A stretch of 33,204 bases of DNA from Methyloceanibacter sp. (GTDB taxonomy: Bacteria; Pseudomonadota; Alphaproteobacteria; Rhizobiales; Methyloligellaceae). Of this stretch, positions 9,941 to 18,293 are shown piece by piece (within the stretch, counting starts at the first letter, position 1; every line of letters begins with the position of its first letter). Under the pieces are notes generated by a model that worked only from the letters and a program-made list of their open reading frames with translations, was not told the DNA's origin and searched no databases. Location of the stretch: contig JALHTP010000024.1 of the NCBI GenBank assembly GCA_022865725.1, positions 1 through 33,204 on the forward strand, in the 5' to 3' direction. A program made the position numbers and the translations under genes.

Positions 9941-11080
9941 ATGGCAAAACGTTGCTACTACGAGGTTCTCGGCGTGACGCGCGGCGCTCGCGACAGCGAG
10001 GTCAAAGCCGCCTTCCGCAATCTCGCCAAGGAATGTCATCCCGACAGCTGCAACGGCGATCCGAGCGCCGAGACCCGCTTCAAGGAACTCAACGAGGCCT
10101 ACGAGGCGCTGAAGGACCCGCAGCGCCGCGCCGCCTATGACCGCTTCGGCCACGCCGCCTTCGAATCCGGCCCGGGCGGCCCGGGCGGGCACGGCTTCGG
10201 CGCCGATTTCTCGGCCTCGATGTCGGCGATGTTCGACGATCTGTTCGGCGAGTTCATGGGCCAGCGCCGCCCGCGCCAGCGCTCGGCGCGCGAGCGCGGC
10301 TCCGATCTCCGCTACAACATGGAGATCACGCTCGGCGAAGCCTACCAAGGCAAGACGGCGCAAATCCGCGTGCCGACCTCCGTCACCTGCGAAAGCTGCT
10401 CCGGCTCGGGCGCCAAGGCCGGCACCGCGCCCACCTCGTGCCGGACCTGCGGCGGCATCGGCAAGGTGCGCGCGACCCAGGGCTTCTTCACCATCGAGCG
10501 CACCTGTCCCTCCTGCCAGGGACGCGGCGAGACCATCGAGACTCCCTGTCCCTCCTGCAATGGCGCCGGCCGCGTCATGCGCGAGCGGACGCTTTCGGTC
10601 ACGATTCCCATCGGCGTCGAGGACGGTACGCGCATCAGGCTGGCCGGAGAGGGCGAGGCTGGCGTGCGCGGCGGGCCGCCCGGCGATCTTTACATCTTCC
10701 TCTCGATCAAGCCGCACGAGTTCTTCCAGCGCGACGGCGCCGATCTCTTCTGCCGCGTGCCGATCGTGATGACGACCGCCGCCCTTGGCGGCCAGATCGA
10801 GGTGCCGACCATCGACGGTGGCCGAACGCGCGTGAAAATCCCGGAAGGCACCGAGAGCGGCAAGCAGTTCCGCCTCAAGGCCAAGGGCATGCCGGTGCTG
10901 CGCTCCAAGCAGCAGGGCGATCTTTATATTCAGGTCGAGGTGGAGACGCCGAAGAACCTGTCGCGCAAGCAGCGCGAGCTGCTCAAATCCTTCGAGGACG
11001 CCTCGAACCCGAGCACGAGCCCGGCATCGACCGGCTTCTTCGCGCGCGTCAAGGAATTCTTCGAAGGCATCCGCGAGTAG
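9941..11080 (+). CDS. dnaJ: Co-chaperone DnaJ (Hsp40)
   Basis: A 379-aa type I DnaJ. The J domain has the HPD motif (KECHPDSC, about residues 30-37), followed by a short G/F-rich region, and the zinc-binding domain has all four CxxCxGxG repeats: CESCSGSG, CRTCGGIG, CPSCQGRG and CPSCNGAG. The C-terminal substrate-binding domains and the GESGKQFRLKAKGMP-like block (here EGTESGKQFRLKAKGMP) are intact. It stimulates DnaK ATPase and presents substrates. The ATG is preceded by GGAGGGG (9932-9938). It is most likely on the dnaK transcript. The G/F region is short compared with E. coli, as is usual in this class. Confidence 0.98.
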   Translation: MAKRCYYEVLGVTRGARDSEVKAAFRNLAKECHPDSCNGDPSAETRFKELNEAYEALKDPQRRAAYDRFGHAAFESGPGGPGGHGFGADFSASMSAMFDDLFGEFMGQRRPRQRSARERGSDLRYNMEITLGEAYQGKTAQIRVPTSVTCESCSGSGAKAGTAPTSCRTCGGIGKVRATQGFFTIERTCPSCQGRGETIETPCPSCNGAGRVMRERTLSVTIPIGVEDGTRIRLAGEGEAGVRGGPPGDLYIFLSIKPHEFFQRDGADLFCRVPIVMTTAALGGQIEVPTIDGGRTRVKIPEGTESGKQFRLKAKGMPVLRSKQQGDLYIQVEVETPKNLSRKQRELLKSFEDASNPSTSPASTGFFARVKEFFEGIRE

Positions 11081-11173
11081 CTTCTACCCTTCCGCTCCGT
11101 CTTTGACGTAAAGTGGTCGAGAAGCCCGTCTTACGCGCGCCTTTCCCAACGCGCGCCCTCAAGCGAGATTGCC

Positions 11174-12280
11174 ATGCAAGGCGAGCCAGTTTTGCGCGAC
11201 CCGCCAAGGACGAGCGCGAAAGCGGCGCAAGCGCCCCAGTCTCGCGACGTGGCGTCGGTAGCAAAGATGACCGCAGTCGCCGTCGGCGTCGTCGTCATGG
11301 CGATCGGTCTCTGGTATTCGCGCACCGCGGTGCTGCTGGCTTTTGCCGGAATCCTGCTGGCCATCGTGCTCTACGGCGCGAGCCGGGCGCTGGCCGATCT
11401 CACCAAGCTGCCGCGGATCCTGACGCTCGCCGTCGTCGTGCTGACCGTCGCGCTGTTCTTCGTTCTGGTGTTCTGGACGGCTGGGCCGACGCTTGCCGAG
11501 CAGGTCGCTCAGCTTGCCCGCGGCATCGCCGCGGGCGCCACCACCCTGACCAAGGAGATCGCGGCCTTCGCCGACCAGGCCAATCTTCTGCAGAATGTCG
11601 ACCTCGTGGAGGTGCTCAGCAAATTCCTGAGCCCCTGGGGCATCGCCACCGGGGCGACGTCGGTCGCGCTCTCCATTGTCGGCCTGTTCAGCGCGGGGCT
11701 GATCGTGCTCTTCTTCAGCATCTATTTCGCCGCCGACCCGCATACTTACGTCCAGCTCGTGGCGCGGCTCGCGCCGGAGGAGAAGCGCCCCGCCACCATC
11801 GAGATGATGTACGAGACCAGCGACCTGTTAAGGCGCTGGCTGATCGGCCAGGGCATCGCCATGGCGCTGATCGGCAGCTTCACCTTTGTGGGCCTCTTGA
11901 TTCTCGGCGTGCCGATCGCCTTCGTGCTGGCGCTGTTCGCCGGACTTGCCGGCTTCCTGCCCTATCTCGGGCCGATCATCGGCGCCATTCCCATGGTGCT
12001 GGTCGCCGGCGGAGAGAGTTTTCACCTGGCGCTTTCGGTTCTTGGCCTGTATGCGCTGATCCAGTTCCTCGAAAGTTATTTGCTGACGCCGCTGATCCAG
12101 GCGCGCGCGGTGTCGATGCCGCCGGCCGTCGTGATCTTGAGCCAGCTCGTGCTCGGCGCGATATTCGGCCTGTTGGGCTTGGCGCTCGCCACCCCGCTGG
12201 CGGCGGCGGCGACCGTGCCTCTGGGTTTTCTGTTCGGCATCGGCCTAAGGGCCGGCAAGGAAAAGGCCGTTAGCCCCTAA
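11174..12280 (+). CDS. AI-2E family (PerM-like) membrane transporter
   Basis: A 368-aa inner-membrane protein with the layout of the AI-2E/PerM family: a hydrophobic pair near residues 35-105, a soluble middle region (about 110-180), and four or five closely spaced membrane segments after residue 220. The conserved motif IPIAFVLALFAGLAGFLPYLGP-like region is present (here VPIAFVLALFAGLAGF then LPYLGPIIG). Members have been linked to autoinducer-2 export, sodium/proton exchange or general permease functions, so the substrate is not known. The ATG at 11174 gives a short hydrophilic N-terminus. It is followed after 17 bases by the FMN reductase gene and then by pyrF, suggesting one transcript. 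Confidence 0.88.
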   Translation: MQGEPVLRDPPRTSAKAAQAPQSRDVASVAKMTAVAVGVVVMAIGLWYSRTAVLLAFAGILLAIVLYGASRALADLTKLPRILTLAVVVLTVALFFVLVFWTAGPTLAEQVAQLARGIAAGATTLTKEIAAFADQANLLQNVDLVEVLSKFLSPWGIATGATSVALSIVGLFSAGLIVLFFSIYFAADPHTYVQLVARLAPEEKRPATIEMMYETSDLLRRWLIGQGIAMALIGSFTFVGLLILGVPIAFVLALFAGLAGFLPYLGPIIGAIPMVLVAGGESFHLALSVLGLYALIQFLESYLLTPLIQARAVSMPPAVVILSQLVLGAIFGLLGLALATPLAAAATVPLGFLFGIGLRAGKEKAVSP

Positions 12281-12297
12281 GCGATAAGGAACCGACG

Positions 12298-12876
12298 ATG
12301 CGTCTCTTGTTCTTCGGCGGCAGCACGCGGGAAGGGTCCTTCAACAGGAAGCTTGCCGCGCTTGGCCGCCACATCGCCGAGGCCAACGGCATCGAGGCGG
12401 TGCTGGTCGACCTCAAGGACTATCCGATGCCGATTTATGAAGGCGATCTCGAAGCCAAAGACGGGCCCCCCGAGCGGGCGCGCGCCTTCAAGGCGCTGCT
12501 CGGCGAATATCAGGGCGTGTTCATCGCCAGCCCCGAATATAATTCCTCGGTCACGCCGCTGCTCAAAAACACGCTCGACTGGGTAACGCGGGTGAAAGCG
12601 AAAGGCGAGAGCGGCCTCGAAGTCTACAAGACGCGCGTGTTCGCCATCTCCGGCGCGTCGCCCGGCTATTACGGGGCGATGCGGAGCCTGCTGCATCTCC
12701 GCCAGATCCTCGAAGTCGGCGTGGGCGCCACCGTGATCCCGCAACAGATCGCCGTGCCGCGCGCCATGGACGCCTTTGAGGCCGACGGCAGCCTCAAGGA
12801 CAAGGGGCAGCAGAAACTCTGCACCGATGTGGTCGAAGCGCTGGCGGTCGCCGCCCGAAAGTTCGCTGCGTCATGA
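12298..12876 (+). CDS. NAD(P)H-dependent FMN reductase / chromate reductase family
   Basis: A 192-aa flavodoxin-fold oxidoreductase (FMN_red family, like ChrR/YieF and azoreductases). The N-terminal phosphate-binding loop is in FFGGSTREGSFNRKL and the FMN isoalloxazine-contact motif is SPEYNSSVTPLLKN (about residues 77-90), then a GASPGYYG loop near residue 120. These enzymes reduce quinones, chromate or free flavin using NAD(P)H and often protect against redox cycling. The true substrate cannot be read from the sequence. The gene is 17 bases after the transporter, and its stop overlaps the start of pyrF as ATGA, so translation of the two is probably coupled. Confidence 0.9.
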   Translation: MRLLFFGGSTREGSFNRKLAALGRHIAEANGIEAVLVDLKDYPMPIYEGDLEAKDGPPERARAFKALLGEYQGVFIASPEYNSSVTPLLKNTLDWVTRVKAKGESGLEVYKTRVFAISGASPGYYGAMRSLLHLRQILEVGVGATVIPQQIAVPRAMDAFEADGSLKDKGQQKLCTDVVEALAVAARKFAAS

Positions 12877-13577
12877 CGTTTCCCCGCGACAGGCTCATCG
12901 TGGCGCTCGACGTGCCGAGCGTCGAAGAGGCCGAGGCCCTGATCGAGACGCTCGGCGACGATGTCGGCGTCTACAAGATCGGGATCGAGCTCCTGTTCTC
13001 CGGCGGATTCGCGCTGGCGCAGGAGCTGGCGCGCCGAGAATGTCCCGTCTTCATCGATGCCAAGCTGCTCGACATCGAGGCGACCGTCGAGCGGGCGACC
13101 GCGGCAATCGCCCGCATCGGGGCAGCGTTCCTGACCGTGCATGCGCTCGACAAGAAGACGCTCGCCGCTGCCGTGCGCGGGAGAGGCGACAGCCCGCTCA
13201 AGCTGCTCGGCGTCACGGTGCTCACCAATCTTTCGCCCTGCGACGTCATCGAGCAGGGCATCGACCATCCGCTTGCCGAGCTCGTGTTGCATCGGGCGAA
13301 GCTTGCCAAGGAAGCGGGTTTCGACGGCGTCATCGCCTCGGGGCATGAGGCGGCGCAAATCCGCAAGGCATTGGGCCCCGATTTCTTGATCGTTACGCCC
13401 GGCGTGAGGCCGCAAGGGAGCGACACGCAGGATCAGGCTCGCGCGGTGACGCCCAGAAGCGCCATCGAAGCCGGCGCCGACTATCTCGTGGTGGGACGGC
13501 CCATCACCCGCGCGGCCGACCCGCGTGCAGCCGCTTCAGCAATCGTCGCGGAAATCGCCGCGGCGCTATCCCGCTAA
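12873..13577 (+). CDS. pyrF: Orotidine 5'-phosphate decarboxylase
   Basis: Catalyses the last step of de novo UMP synthesis, decarboxylation of OMP. The 234-aa TIM barrel begins LIVALDVPS, carries the catalytic D-x-K-x-x-D set in FIDAKLLDIEATVERA (Asp, Lys and Asp kept, as in rhizobial enzymes rather than the enterobacterial DLKFHDIPNTV form), and ends with the phosphate-binding VTPGVRPQGSDTQDQ and GADYLVVGRPIT segments. It overlaps the FMN reductase by four bases (ATGA). Its last 12 bases overlap the end of the convergent yggU gene. Length is normal for the family. Confidence 0.97.
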   Translation: MTFPRDRLIVALDVPSVEEAEALIETLGDDVGVYKIGIELLFSGGFALAQELARRECPVFIDAKLLDIEATVERATAAIARIGAAFLTVHALDKKTLAAAVRGRGDSPLKLLGVTVLTNLSPCDVIEQGIDHPLAELVLHRAKLAKEAGFDGVIASGHEAAQIRKALGPDFLIVTPGVRPQGSDTQDQARAVTPRSAIEAGADYLVVGRPITRAADPRAAASAIVAEIAAALSR

Positions 13578-13901
13578 CGCGGCGAGGCGCGCTTCGATAA
13601 GGCGACCGAGCGCGTCAACGTCGCCTTCGATCAAGACTTGCTTCGTCCGCGACTTGCCGCCTTGCGCCACGGACACCGAACTAGGCGGCACCTTCAGCCA
13701 GCGCGCGACGAGGCGTTCCAGCGCTTGATTGGCGCGGCCGTCTTCGGGTAGTGCCCGCACTCGCGCCTTCAGCACCGCCGAACCGTCAAACTCCTCGACG
13801 CCAAGGATCTCGTCGCGCGAAGATTTCGGCGTGAGCCGCACCGGCAGCATGACACCGTTGCCGAGGCGGCGAAGATCGAGCTTGAGGCTCGCTCCGCTCA
13901 A
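13566..13901 (-). CDS. DUF167 family protein (YggU-like)
   Basis: A 111-aa protein of the DUF167/UPF0235 family. Family marks are the strand VMLPVRLTPKSSRDEILG, the loop LKARVRALPEDGRANQAL and the helix ALERLVARWLKVPPSSV followed by GGKSRTKQVLIEGD. The biochemical role of the family is unknown; it is very often next to yggT, as here. The start appears to be TTG at 13901, sharing TTGA with the stop of yggT, so the two are translationally coupled. Its tail overlaps the end of pyrF by 12 bases. Confidence 0.9.
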   Translation of the reverse strand: MSGASLKLDLRRLGNGVMLPVRLTPKSSRDEILGVEEFDGSAVLKARVRALPEDGRANQALERLVARWLKVPPSSVSVAQGGKSRTKQVLIEGDVDALGRLIEARLAALAG

Positions 13902-14206
13902 AGCCCGGGGGACGGCTGGACGGCCGGCAGGATCCAGCCGAGCAGCACCACGTCGCGGATGAAGAGCATGAACAGAATGAGAATGACCGGCGAGATATCG
14001 ATGCCGCCGAGATTGGGGATGATGCTCCTGATCGGGCGAAGCGCTGGCTCGGTCAGCCGGTAAAGCATGTCGGCGACCGAATAGACGAAGCGGTTTTGCG
14101 TGTTGAGCACGTTGAAGGCGATCAACCAGCTCAGGATCGCGCTCGCGATGACCACCCAGATATAGAGGTCGATGACGAGAACGATGAATCCGATCAAGGG
14201 CACCAT
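13898..14206 (-). CDS. YggT family integral membrane protein
   Basis: A 102-aa membrane protein with one hydrophobic helix at residues 5-30, the family motif WLIAFNVLNTQNRFV, then LYRLTEPALRPIRSIIPNLG and a second helical hairpin DISPVILILFMLFI. YggT proteins have been linked to osmotic adaptation and, in other bacteria, to cell-division site or membrane protein organisation; the molecular role is not settled. It is the first gene of a two-gene minus-strand unit with yggU. A purine-rich GGAGGTC lies just upstream of the ATG at 14206. Confidence 0.93.
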   Translation of the reverse strand: MVPLIGFIVLVIDLYIWVVIASAILSWLIAFNVLNTQNRFVYSVADMLYRLTEPALRPIRSIIPNLGGIDISPVILILFMLFIRDVVLLGWILPAVQPSPGL

Positions 14207-14330
14207 TAAAGACCTCCTGGGCTAGCCGGGGACCATGTAGCGGAGTGGCGGCGATGAGGGCAAGTCTTCCCTCCCGCCAGGGGAAGAGCCAGTATGGGAG
14301 TCGGTGAAGACGCCCGTTTTGGGCGCTCGC

Positions 14331-14359
14331 TTGACAGGCCTAAGGGGCAATCCCTAAAT
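14331..14359 (+). promoter_or_regulatory. Promoter of the tRNA-Ala gene
   Basis: TTGACA (14331-14336), a 17-base spacer and CTAAAT (14354-14359) lie so that transcription would start about 14366, seven bases before the tRNA. A five-pair CGCCC/GGGCG hairpin lies just upstream (about 14311-14325). Confidence 0.65.
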
Positions 14360-14372
14360 GCCTTGGAATTAT

Positions 14373-14448
14373 GGGGCCGTAGCTCAGTTGGGAGAGCGCA
14401 GCAATCGCACTGCTGAGGTCGTCGGTTCGATCCCGTCCGGCTCCACCA
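14373..14448 (+). tRNA. tRNA-Ala, anticodon CGC
   Basis: A 76-base cloverleaf: acceptor stem GGGGCCG with CGGCTCC, including the G3-U70 pair that identifies alanine tRNAs; D arm GCTC/GAGC; anticodon stem CAGCA/TGCTG around loop ATCGCAC with anticodon CGC (reads GCG); T arm GTCGG/CCGTC around TTCGATC; CCA encoded. The second T-stem pair is a U-U mismatch, but the same T arm is, from memory, usual in alphaproteobacterial tRNA-Ala genes. Confidence 0.97.
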
Positions 14449-14482
14449 CTACCAATAACCTCGATCAGGCCGAGAGGCGTGG

Positions 14483-15382
14483 TCAGTCGCCGGAAGCGGC
14501 GTCGAACGGCAGGCGCCCGCTGGCGGCCTTGGGCGGGTTGGAGTCTTTCGGCCATTGCAGATTGCCTGCTTCGTCCCGCACCCTGAAGAGCCACCCCATC
14601 ATCGGCACCAGCAGGAAATGCGGCGTGAAATGCTGGGCCAAGACGCAGAGGCGGTTGAACCAGCCCGTCACGATCACCTTCTTGCCGCGCTTGAATTGGC
14701 GGTAGGCGACGCGCGCGAGATCCTCGCTCGTCATCGCCGGCAGCAGCATGACGTAGCGGGAGTTCTCGGCGCCGGCTTTCGCGTGCAGCCCGGTCGCGGT
14801 GGTGCCCGGCGCGAGCGCCGAGACGCGCACGCCCGTGCCCATGGTCTCATAGGAGAGCGCGCGGCTGAACGAGAGGACGAAGGCCTTGGCGGCGGCGTAG
14901 GTGGCCTGATACGGCACCGGCATGAAGCCTTCCATCGAGGCGACATTGAGCACCCCGCCCTGCCCCCGCGCGATCATGCCCGGCAGAAAGCGGCGCGTGA
15001 GGTCCACCACGGCCTGCACGTTGAGATCGATCAGCCGGCGTAGCTTGGCCGCATCCTCGTCCTGGAAGAAGCCGGCCGTCATCGTGGCGGCGTTGTTGAC
15101 GAGACTATCGGCATAAAGGCCGAACCGGCGCAAAGCCTCCTCCACCTCGGCGCAGCCCTCGATCGTGCCGAGGTCGCAGGCGGCAAATTTCACCTCGACG
15201 CCATGGGCCTCGGCCAGTAAGCGGGACGCGGCTTCGAGCTTCGCCTCGTCGCGGGCGACCAGGAGGAGCGCATGACCCTCTCGCGCAAACTCCTCGGCAA
15301 GCGCCCTGCCGATCCCTTGGGTTGCCCCAGTAATGACGATGGCGGGCGCGAACGGCTCCACCCTTTTACCGATAGTGTTCAT
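14483..15382 (-). CDS. Short-chain dehydrogenase/reductase
   Basis: A classical SDR of about 299 aa from the preferred ATG at 15382. It shows the NAD(P)-binding TGATQGIG motif near the start, the LVNNAATMTAGF structural motif, and the catalytic Ser/Tyr/Lys set with YQATYAAAKAF. The C-terminal 60 residues have a hydrophobic patch (RLCVLAQHFTPHFLLVPMMGW) cut short here to its sense: membrane-associated SDRs of the YohF/DltE-like group have similar tails. The substrate is unknown. The frame is open upstream to 15478 with further starts at 15418 and 15478, but those give a non-homologous leader before the beta strand. It faces the tRNA gene end on and is divergent from the secreted protein at 15582. 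Confidence 0.88.
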   Translation of the reverse strand: MNTIGKRVEPFAPAIVITGATQGIGRALAEEFAREGHALLLVARDEAKLEAASRLLAEAHGVEVKFAACDLGTIEGCAEVEEALRRFGLYADSLVNNAATMTAGFFQDEDAAKLRRLIDLNVQAVVDLTRRFLPGMIARGQGGVLNVASMEGFMPVPYQATYAAAKAFVLSFSRALSYETMGTGVRVSALAPGTTATGLHAKAGAENSRYVMLLPAMTSEDLARVAYRQFKRGKKVIVTGWFNRLCVLAQHFTPHFLLVPMMGWLFRVRDEAGNLQWPKDSNPPKAASGRLPFDAASGD

Positions 15383-15581
15383 CGTCGATCCAGACTGCTG
15401 CCCGCGGGCATTTTTCATTGGGAAAAGCCCCTTCGGGCTGGTCAGGAAACCCCTAGCACACAAGCCGGAAAGGCGCATGCACGTCGTTGCAAATGGCTGG
15501 GAAGGCTAGGCGCAAGCGAGGTAGACTAGCGCACGCGCATCTCACGGCGCGTGCGTCGTCGTCCTTCCGGAGAGCCTTCCC

Positions 15582-16568
15582 ATGGCCCCGATTTCTTGTT
15601 TGCGTCTTTCTCTCCTGCTGCCGTTGATCCTCCTCTTCCAGCCAGCCGCCGCCAATGCGGCGCCAAGCCTCGCCGAAGCCGTCAAGCAGGCCGACGCGAA
15701 ATATCTCGAAGCGCCCGATGTCGAGGGCGAAGACAAGTCGCCGAAGATCGAGGTCAGTGGCGAGGAGGAAGACGAGGAGGCGCCCCCGGTCCCGGAGGAG
15801 ATCGCGCAAGGCGCGGTGAAGGCCGTACTGAGCTACACCGAGGAGAAGAGCGAGGACGGCGACACCATGCGCGCGCCGGTCGTCACCGTGTTCGCCGATG
15901 GCAAGGAAATCGCCAAACTCACCGGCGATGCGGGTCTCGGCAGCCCTCCGGTGAGCGTGCAGATCGCCGAGATCGATCCAGGCAATTCCAACCCAGAGGC
16001 GGTGATCTCCTTCTATACCGGCGGGGCGCATTGCTGCTCGGACACGAGCGTGGTCACCAGCAGCCCTGACGGCTCGAGCTGGACCACCGTCGATGTCGGC
16101 GAGTTCGACGGTGGGCCTTTGCTGGCGACCGATCTCAACGGGGACGGACGCTACGAGTTCAAAACCCGGGACAACGCCTTCCTCTACACCTTCGCCTGCT
16201 ATGCCTGCTCGGAGGCGCCGCTTGAAGTGCTCACGGTCGAGAACGGCGCGGTCAAGACCATCACCACGGAGGAGAGCTTCAAGCCGGCGCATGCGGCCTG
16301 GCTCAAAACCATGATCGCGAACGTGCCGGATGAGGACGTGAACGGGTTCCTGGCCGGCTATGTGGGCGAGAAGATCCTGCTCGGCGAGGGGAAGCAGGCC
16401 TGGGGCCTGATGCTCAGTTATTACGACAAGGCTTCGGAGTGGGGGCTTGAGACCTGCGATCAGCCCCTCAACGAGGACGGAGAATGCCCGGGAGAGGAGC
16501 TCACGCTCACCTTCCCCGACGCGCTCGAACGCATGCTTAAGGAAAATGGTTATAAAGTAGAGAAATGA
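15582..16568 (+). CDS. Secreted protein of unknown function with an FG-GAP-like repeat
   Basis: A 328-aa protein. Residues 1-26 form a signal peptide with a leucine-rich core and an AANAA cleavage-like site, so it is probably periplasmic. It is followed by an acidic low-complexity stretch (about residues 45-70). The middle carries ISFYTGGAHCCSDTSVV with a Cys pair, and ATDLNGDGRYEFKTRDNAF, which looks like a calcium-binding FG-GAP/VCBS-type loop, and a second Cys pair in FACYACSEAP. The C-terminal part is helical. I do not recognise a named family. GGAGAG at 15570-15575 supports the ATG. A terminator follows at 16623, so it is probably a single-gene unit. Confidence 0.8.
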   Translation: MAPISCLRLSLLLPLILLFQPAAANAAPSLAEAVKQADAKYLEAPDVEGEDKSPKIEVSGEEEDEEAPPVPEEIAQGAVKAVLSYTEEKSEDGDTMRAPVVTVFADGKEIAKLTGDAGLGSPPVSVQIAEIDPGNSNPEAVISFYTGGAHCCSDTSVVTSSPDGSSWTTVDVGEFDGGPLLATDLNGDGRYEFKTRDNAFLYTFACYACSEAPLEVLTVENGAVKTITTEESFKPAHAAWLKTMIANVPDEDVNGFLAGYVGEKILLGEGKQAWGLMLSYYDKASEWGLETCDQPLNEDGECPGEELTLTFPDALERMLKENGYKVEK

Positions 16569-16622
16569 GCCCGAAACGCTGGGATTCCTGGTTGGAACCC
16601 GAAAGGATCGGGGCCTGTTGAT

Positions 16623-16666
16623 CTGACCCGGCCCCGGGTGAGGCTCGGGTCAGCCTGCGTTTTTTT
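16623..16666 (+). terminator. Intrinsic terminator after the secreted protein gene
   Basis: CTGACCCG (16623-16630) pairs with CGGGTCAG (16646-16653) and is followed, after six bases, by a run of seven T (16660-16666). It separates the secreted protein gene from ku. Confidence 0.65.
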
Positions 16667-16683
16667 GTCGAGGAGTAACGAGT

Positions 16684-17565
16684 ATGGCACCCCGCGCCTT
16701 CTGGACCGGCCATTTGCGGCTCTCTCTGGTCAACATCCCGGTCAAGCTCTACCCGGCCACCACCTCGGAGCGCGCCATCGCGCTACATCAGATCCATGAG
16801 CCCTCGGGCCAGCGCATCCGCTATCAGAAGGTCGCGCCCGGCGTCGGACCGGTCGAGAACGAGGAGATCACCAAGGGCTACGAATATGAGAAGGGCAAAT
16901 ATGTCCTGATCGACCCGAAGGAGATCGACGAGCTCAAGCTGCAATCGAAGCAGACCATCGAGCTGGTCCGCTTCGTCGACGAGGACGCCATCGACACGCG
17001 CTATTTCGAGACGCCGTATTATCTGCTGCCCGACGGCGAGCTGGCCGACGAGGGCTATGTGATTCTGCAAAAGGCGCTGAAGGACACCGGCAAGATCGGC
17101 GTCGGTCAGTTCATCCTGCGCGGCCACGGCAACATCGTCGCCATCAAGCCATTGGGCAAAGGCCTGATGCTCGAAGTGCTGCGTCACGCCAACGAGGTGC
17201 GCGCCGCCGAGCCCCTGTTCAAGGATATCAACGAGGTCAAGGTCGACAAGGAAGCGCTCGACCTCGCCAAGGAGCTGATCAAACGCAAGGCCGGAAAGTT
17301 CGAGCCGGAACAGTTCAAGGACGAATACAACGAAGCGGTTTGGGAATTGATCAACGCCAAGCTCGAGCATCGCGCGCCGGAGATCGTGACCGAGTTGCCC
17401 GGCAGCGCCAAGGTGATCAACATCATGGACGCGCTGAAGAAGAGCGTGCAGCAGGGGAAGGGCGGCGCGGCCGCCAAGACCGCCGCCAAGCGCGGCGCCG
17501 CTTCCGCCAAGTCGAGCAACGGCAAGAAGACGGCGAAGGGCGCAGCCAGACGGAAGTCGGCGTAA
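16684..17565 (+). CDS. ku: Bacterial Ku, non-homologous end joining protein
   Basis: A 293-aa Ku. The conserved opening is FWTGHLRLSLVNIPVKLYPA, followed by the HQIHEPSGQRIRYQKV block and the DEDAIDTRYFETPYYLLPD core; the C-terminus is a lysine/alanine-rich basic tail (after about residue 260), as in many alphaproteobacterial Ku proteins. It forms a ring dimer on DNA ends and recruits LigD. GAGGAG lies about ten bases before the ATG. ligD starts three bases after its stop, so the two form one operon. The tail probably adds DNA-binding affinity; that is inference from other bacteria. Confidence 0.97.
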   Translation: MAPRAFWTGHLRLSLVNIPVKLYPATTSERAIALHQIHEPSGQRIRYQKVAPGVGPVENEEITKGYEYEKGKYVLIDPKEIDELKLQSKQTIELVRFVDEDAIDTRYFETPYYLLPDGELADEGYVILQKALKDTGKIGVGQFILRGHGNIVAIKPLGKGLMLEVLRHANEVRAAEPLFKDINEVKVDKEALDLAKELIKRKAGKFEPEQFKDEYNEAVWELINAKLEHRAPEIVTELPGSAKVINIMDALKKSVQQGKGGAAAKTAAKRGAASAKSSNGKKTAKGAARRKSA

Positions 17566-17568
17566 GCC

Positions 17569-18252
17569 ATGGCGCGGGGCGCAAGCCGGGACCTGCTCGC
17601 CGAGTACAAGGCGAAGCGCGACTTCGGCAAGACGCCAGAGCCTGGCCCCAAGCGCGGGAAGGCCAAAGGCAACAGCTTCGTGATCCAGAAGCATGCGGCG
17701 CGGCGCACCCATTTCGATTTCAGGTTGGAAAAAGACGGCGTGCTGAAGAGCTGGGCCGTCACCAAAGGCCCGAGTCTCGATCCGGCGCAGAAGCGCCTCG
17801 CGGTCAGGACCGAGGACCATCCGCTCGAATATGGCGGCTTCGAAGGCGTGATTCCCAAAGGCGAATATGGCGGCGGCCCGGTGATGATCTGGGACGAAGG
17901 CACCTGGGAGCCGATCGGCGACCCTGACGAGGGCCTGGCCAAAGGCGACCTCAAATTCCGCCTGCACGGCCACCGGCTGAACGGGGACTTCGTGCTGGTG
18001 CGCATGAAGAAGGACCGCATGGGGGGAAAGCGCGAGAACTGGCTCCTCATCAAGAAGGGCGACGACTACGCGGGCGACGGTTCAGAGCCGACGGAAGATT
18101 TCGATACCAGCGTGAAGAGCGGACGCAGCATGGACCAGATCCTGACCGGCGACTCGGCCATCTGGACCTCCAACAAGGCTCAAAAAAAAACTCCGCCGCG
18201 AGGCCCTCGGGCGGCGCCGGCAAGATCGCGCCAAAAACCCGCCGCACGCTAG
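17569..18252 (+). CDS. ligD: LigD 3'-phosphoesterase (PE) domain, frame-disrupted from the rest of LigD
   Basis: A 227-aa frame holding the N-terminal PE domain of LigD, which trims 3'-ribonucleotides and phosphates at breaks. The catalytic residues are in IQKHAARRTHFDFRLE (His, His, Asp) and EDHPLEYGGFEGVIPKGEYG (His). Normal sequence runs to about SNKAQKK at 18189; the residues after that (proline/arginine-rich) do not look like LigD. In the -1 frame from the A-tract the sequence continues as the expected linker and RTLVPEFVAPELATLD, which joins the ligase domain. The gene is therefore either broken, expressed as two proteins, or joined by slippage at the A9 tract. It starts three bases after ku. 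Confidence 0.9.
   Translation: MARGASRDLLAEYKAKRDFGKTPEPGPKRGKAKGNSFVIQKHAARRTHFDFRLEKDGVLKSWAVTKGPSLDPAQKRLAVRTEDHPLEYGGFEGVIPKGEYGGGPVMIWDEGTWEPIGDPDEGLAKGDLKFRLHGHRLNGDFVLVRMKKDRMGGKRENWLLIKKGDDYAGDGSEPTEDFDTSVKSGRSMDQILTGDSAIWTSNKAQKKTPPRGPRAAPARSRQKPAAR
18182..18190 (+). other. A9 homopolymer at the ligD frame break
   Basis: Nine A residues read in frame as CAA AAA AAA ACT, so they contain an in-phase A_AAA_AAA slippery heptamer. A shift of -1 (or an added A) here fuses the PE and LIG-POL frames. This may be a real recoding or slippage site, a mutation, or a homopolymer sequencing error. Confidence 0.75.
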
Positions 18253-18293
18253 TCCCTGAATTCGTCGCGCCCGAGCTCGCCACGCTCGACACC

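Noticed and set aside
12873..13577. pyrF with DAKLLDI in place of DLKFHDI
   Set aside because: The catalytic Asp, Lys and Asp are kept and rhizobial enzymes have similar MKLLDI forms, so it is ordinary.
14421..14442. U-U mismatch in the T-stem of tRNA-Ala
   Set aside because: The same T-arm sequence is, from memory, normal in alphaproteobacterial tRNA-Ala, so it is not a sign of a pseudogene.
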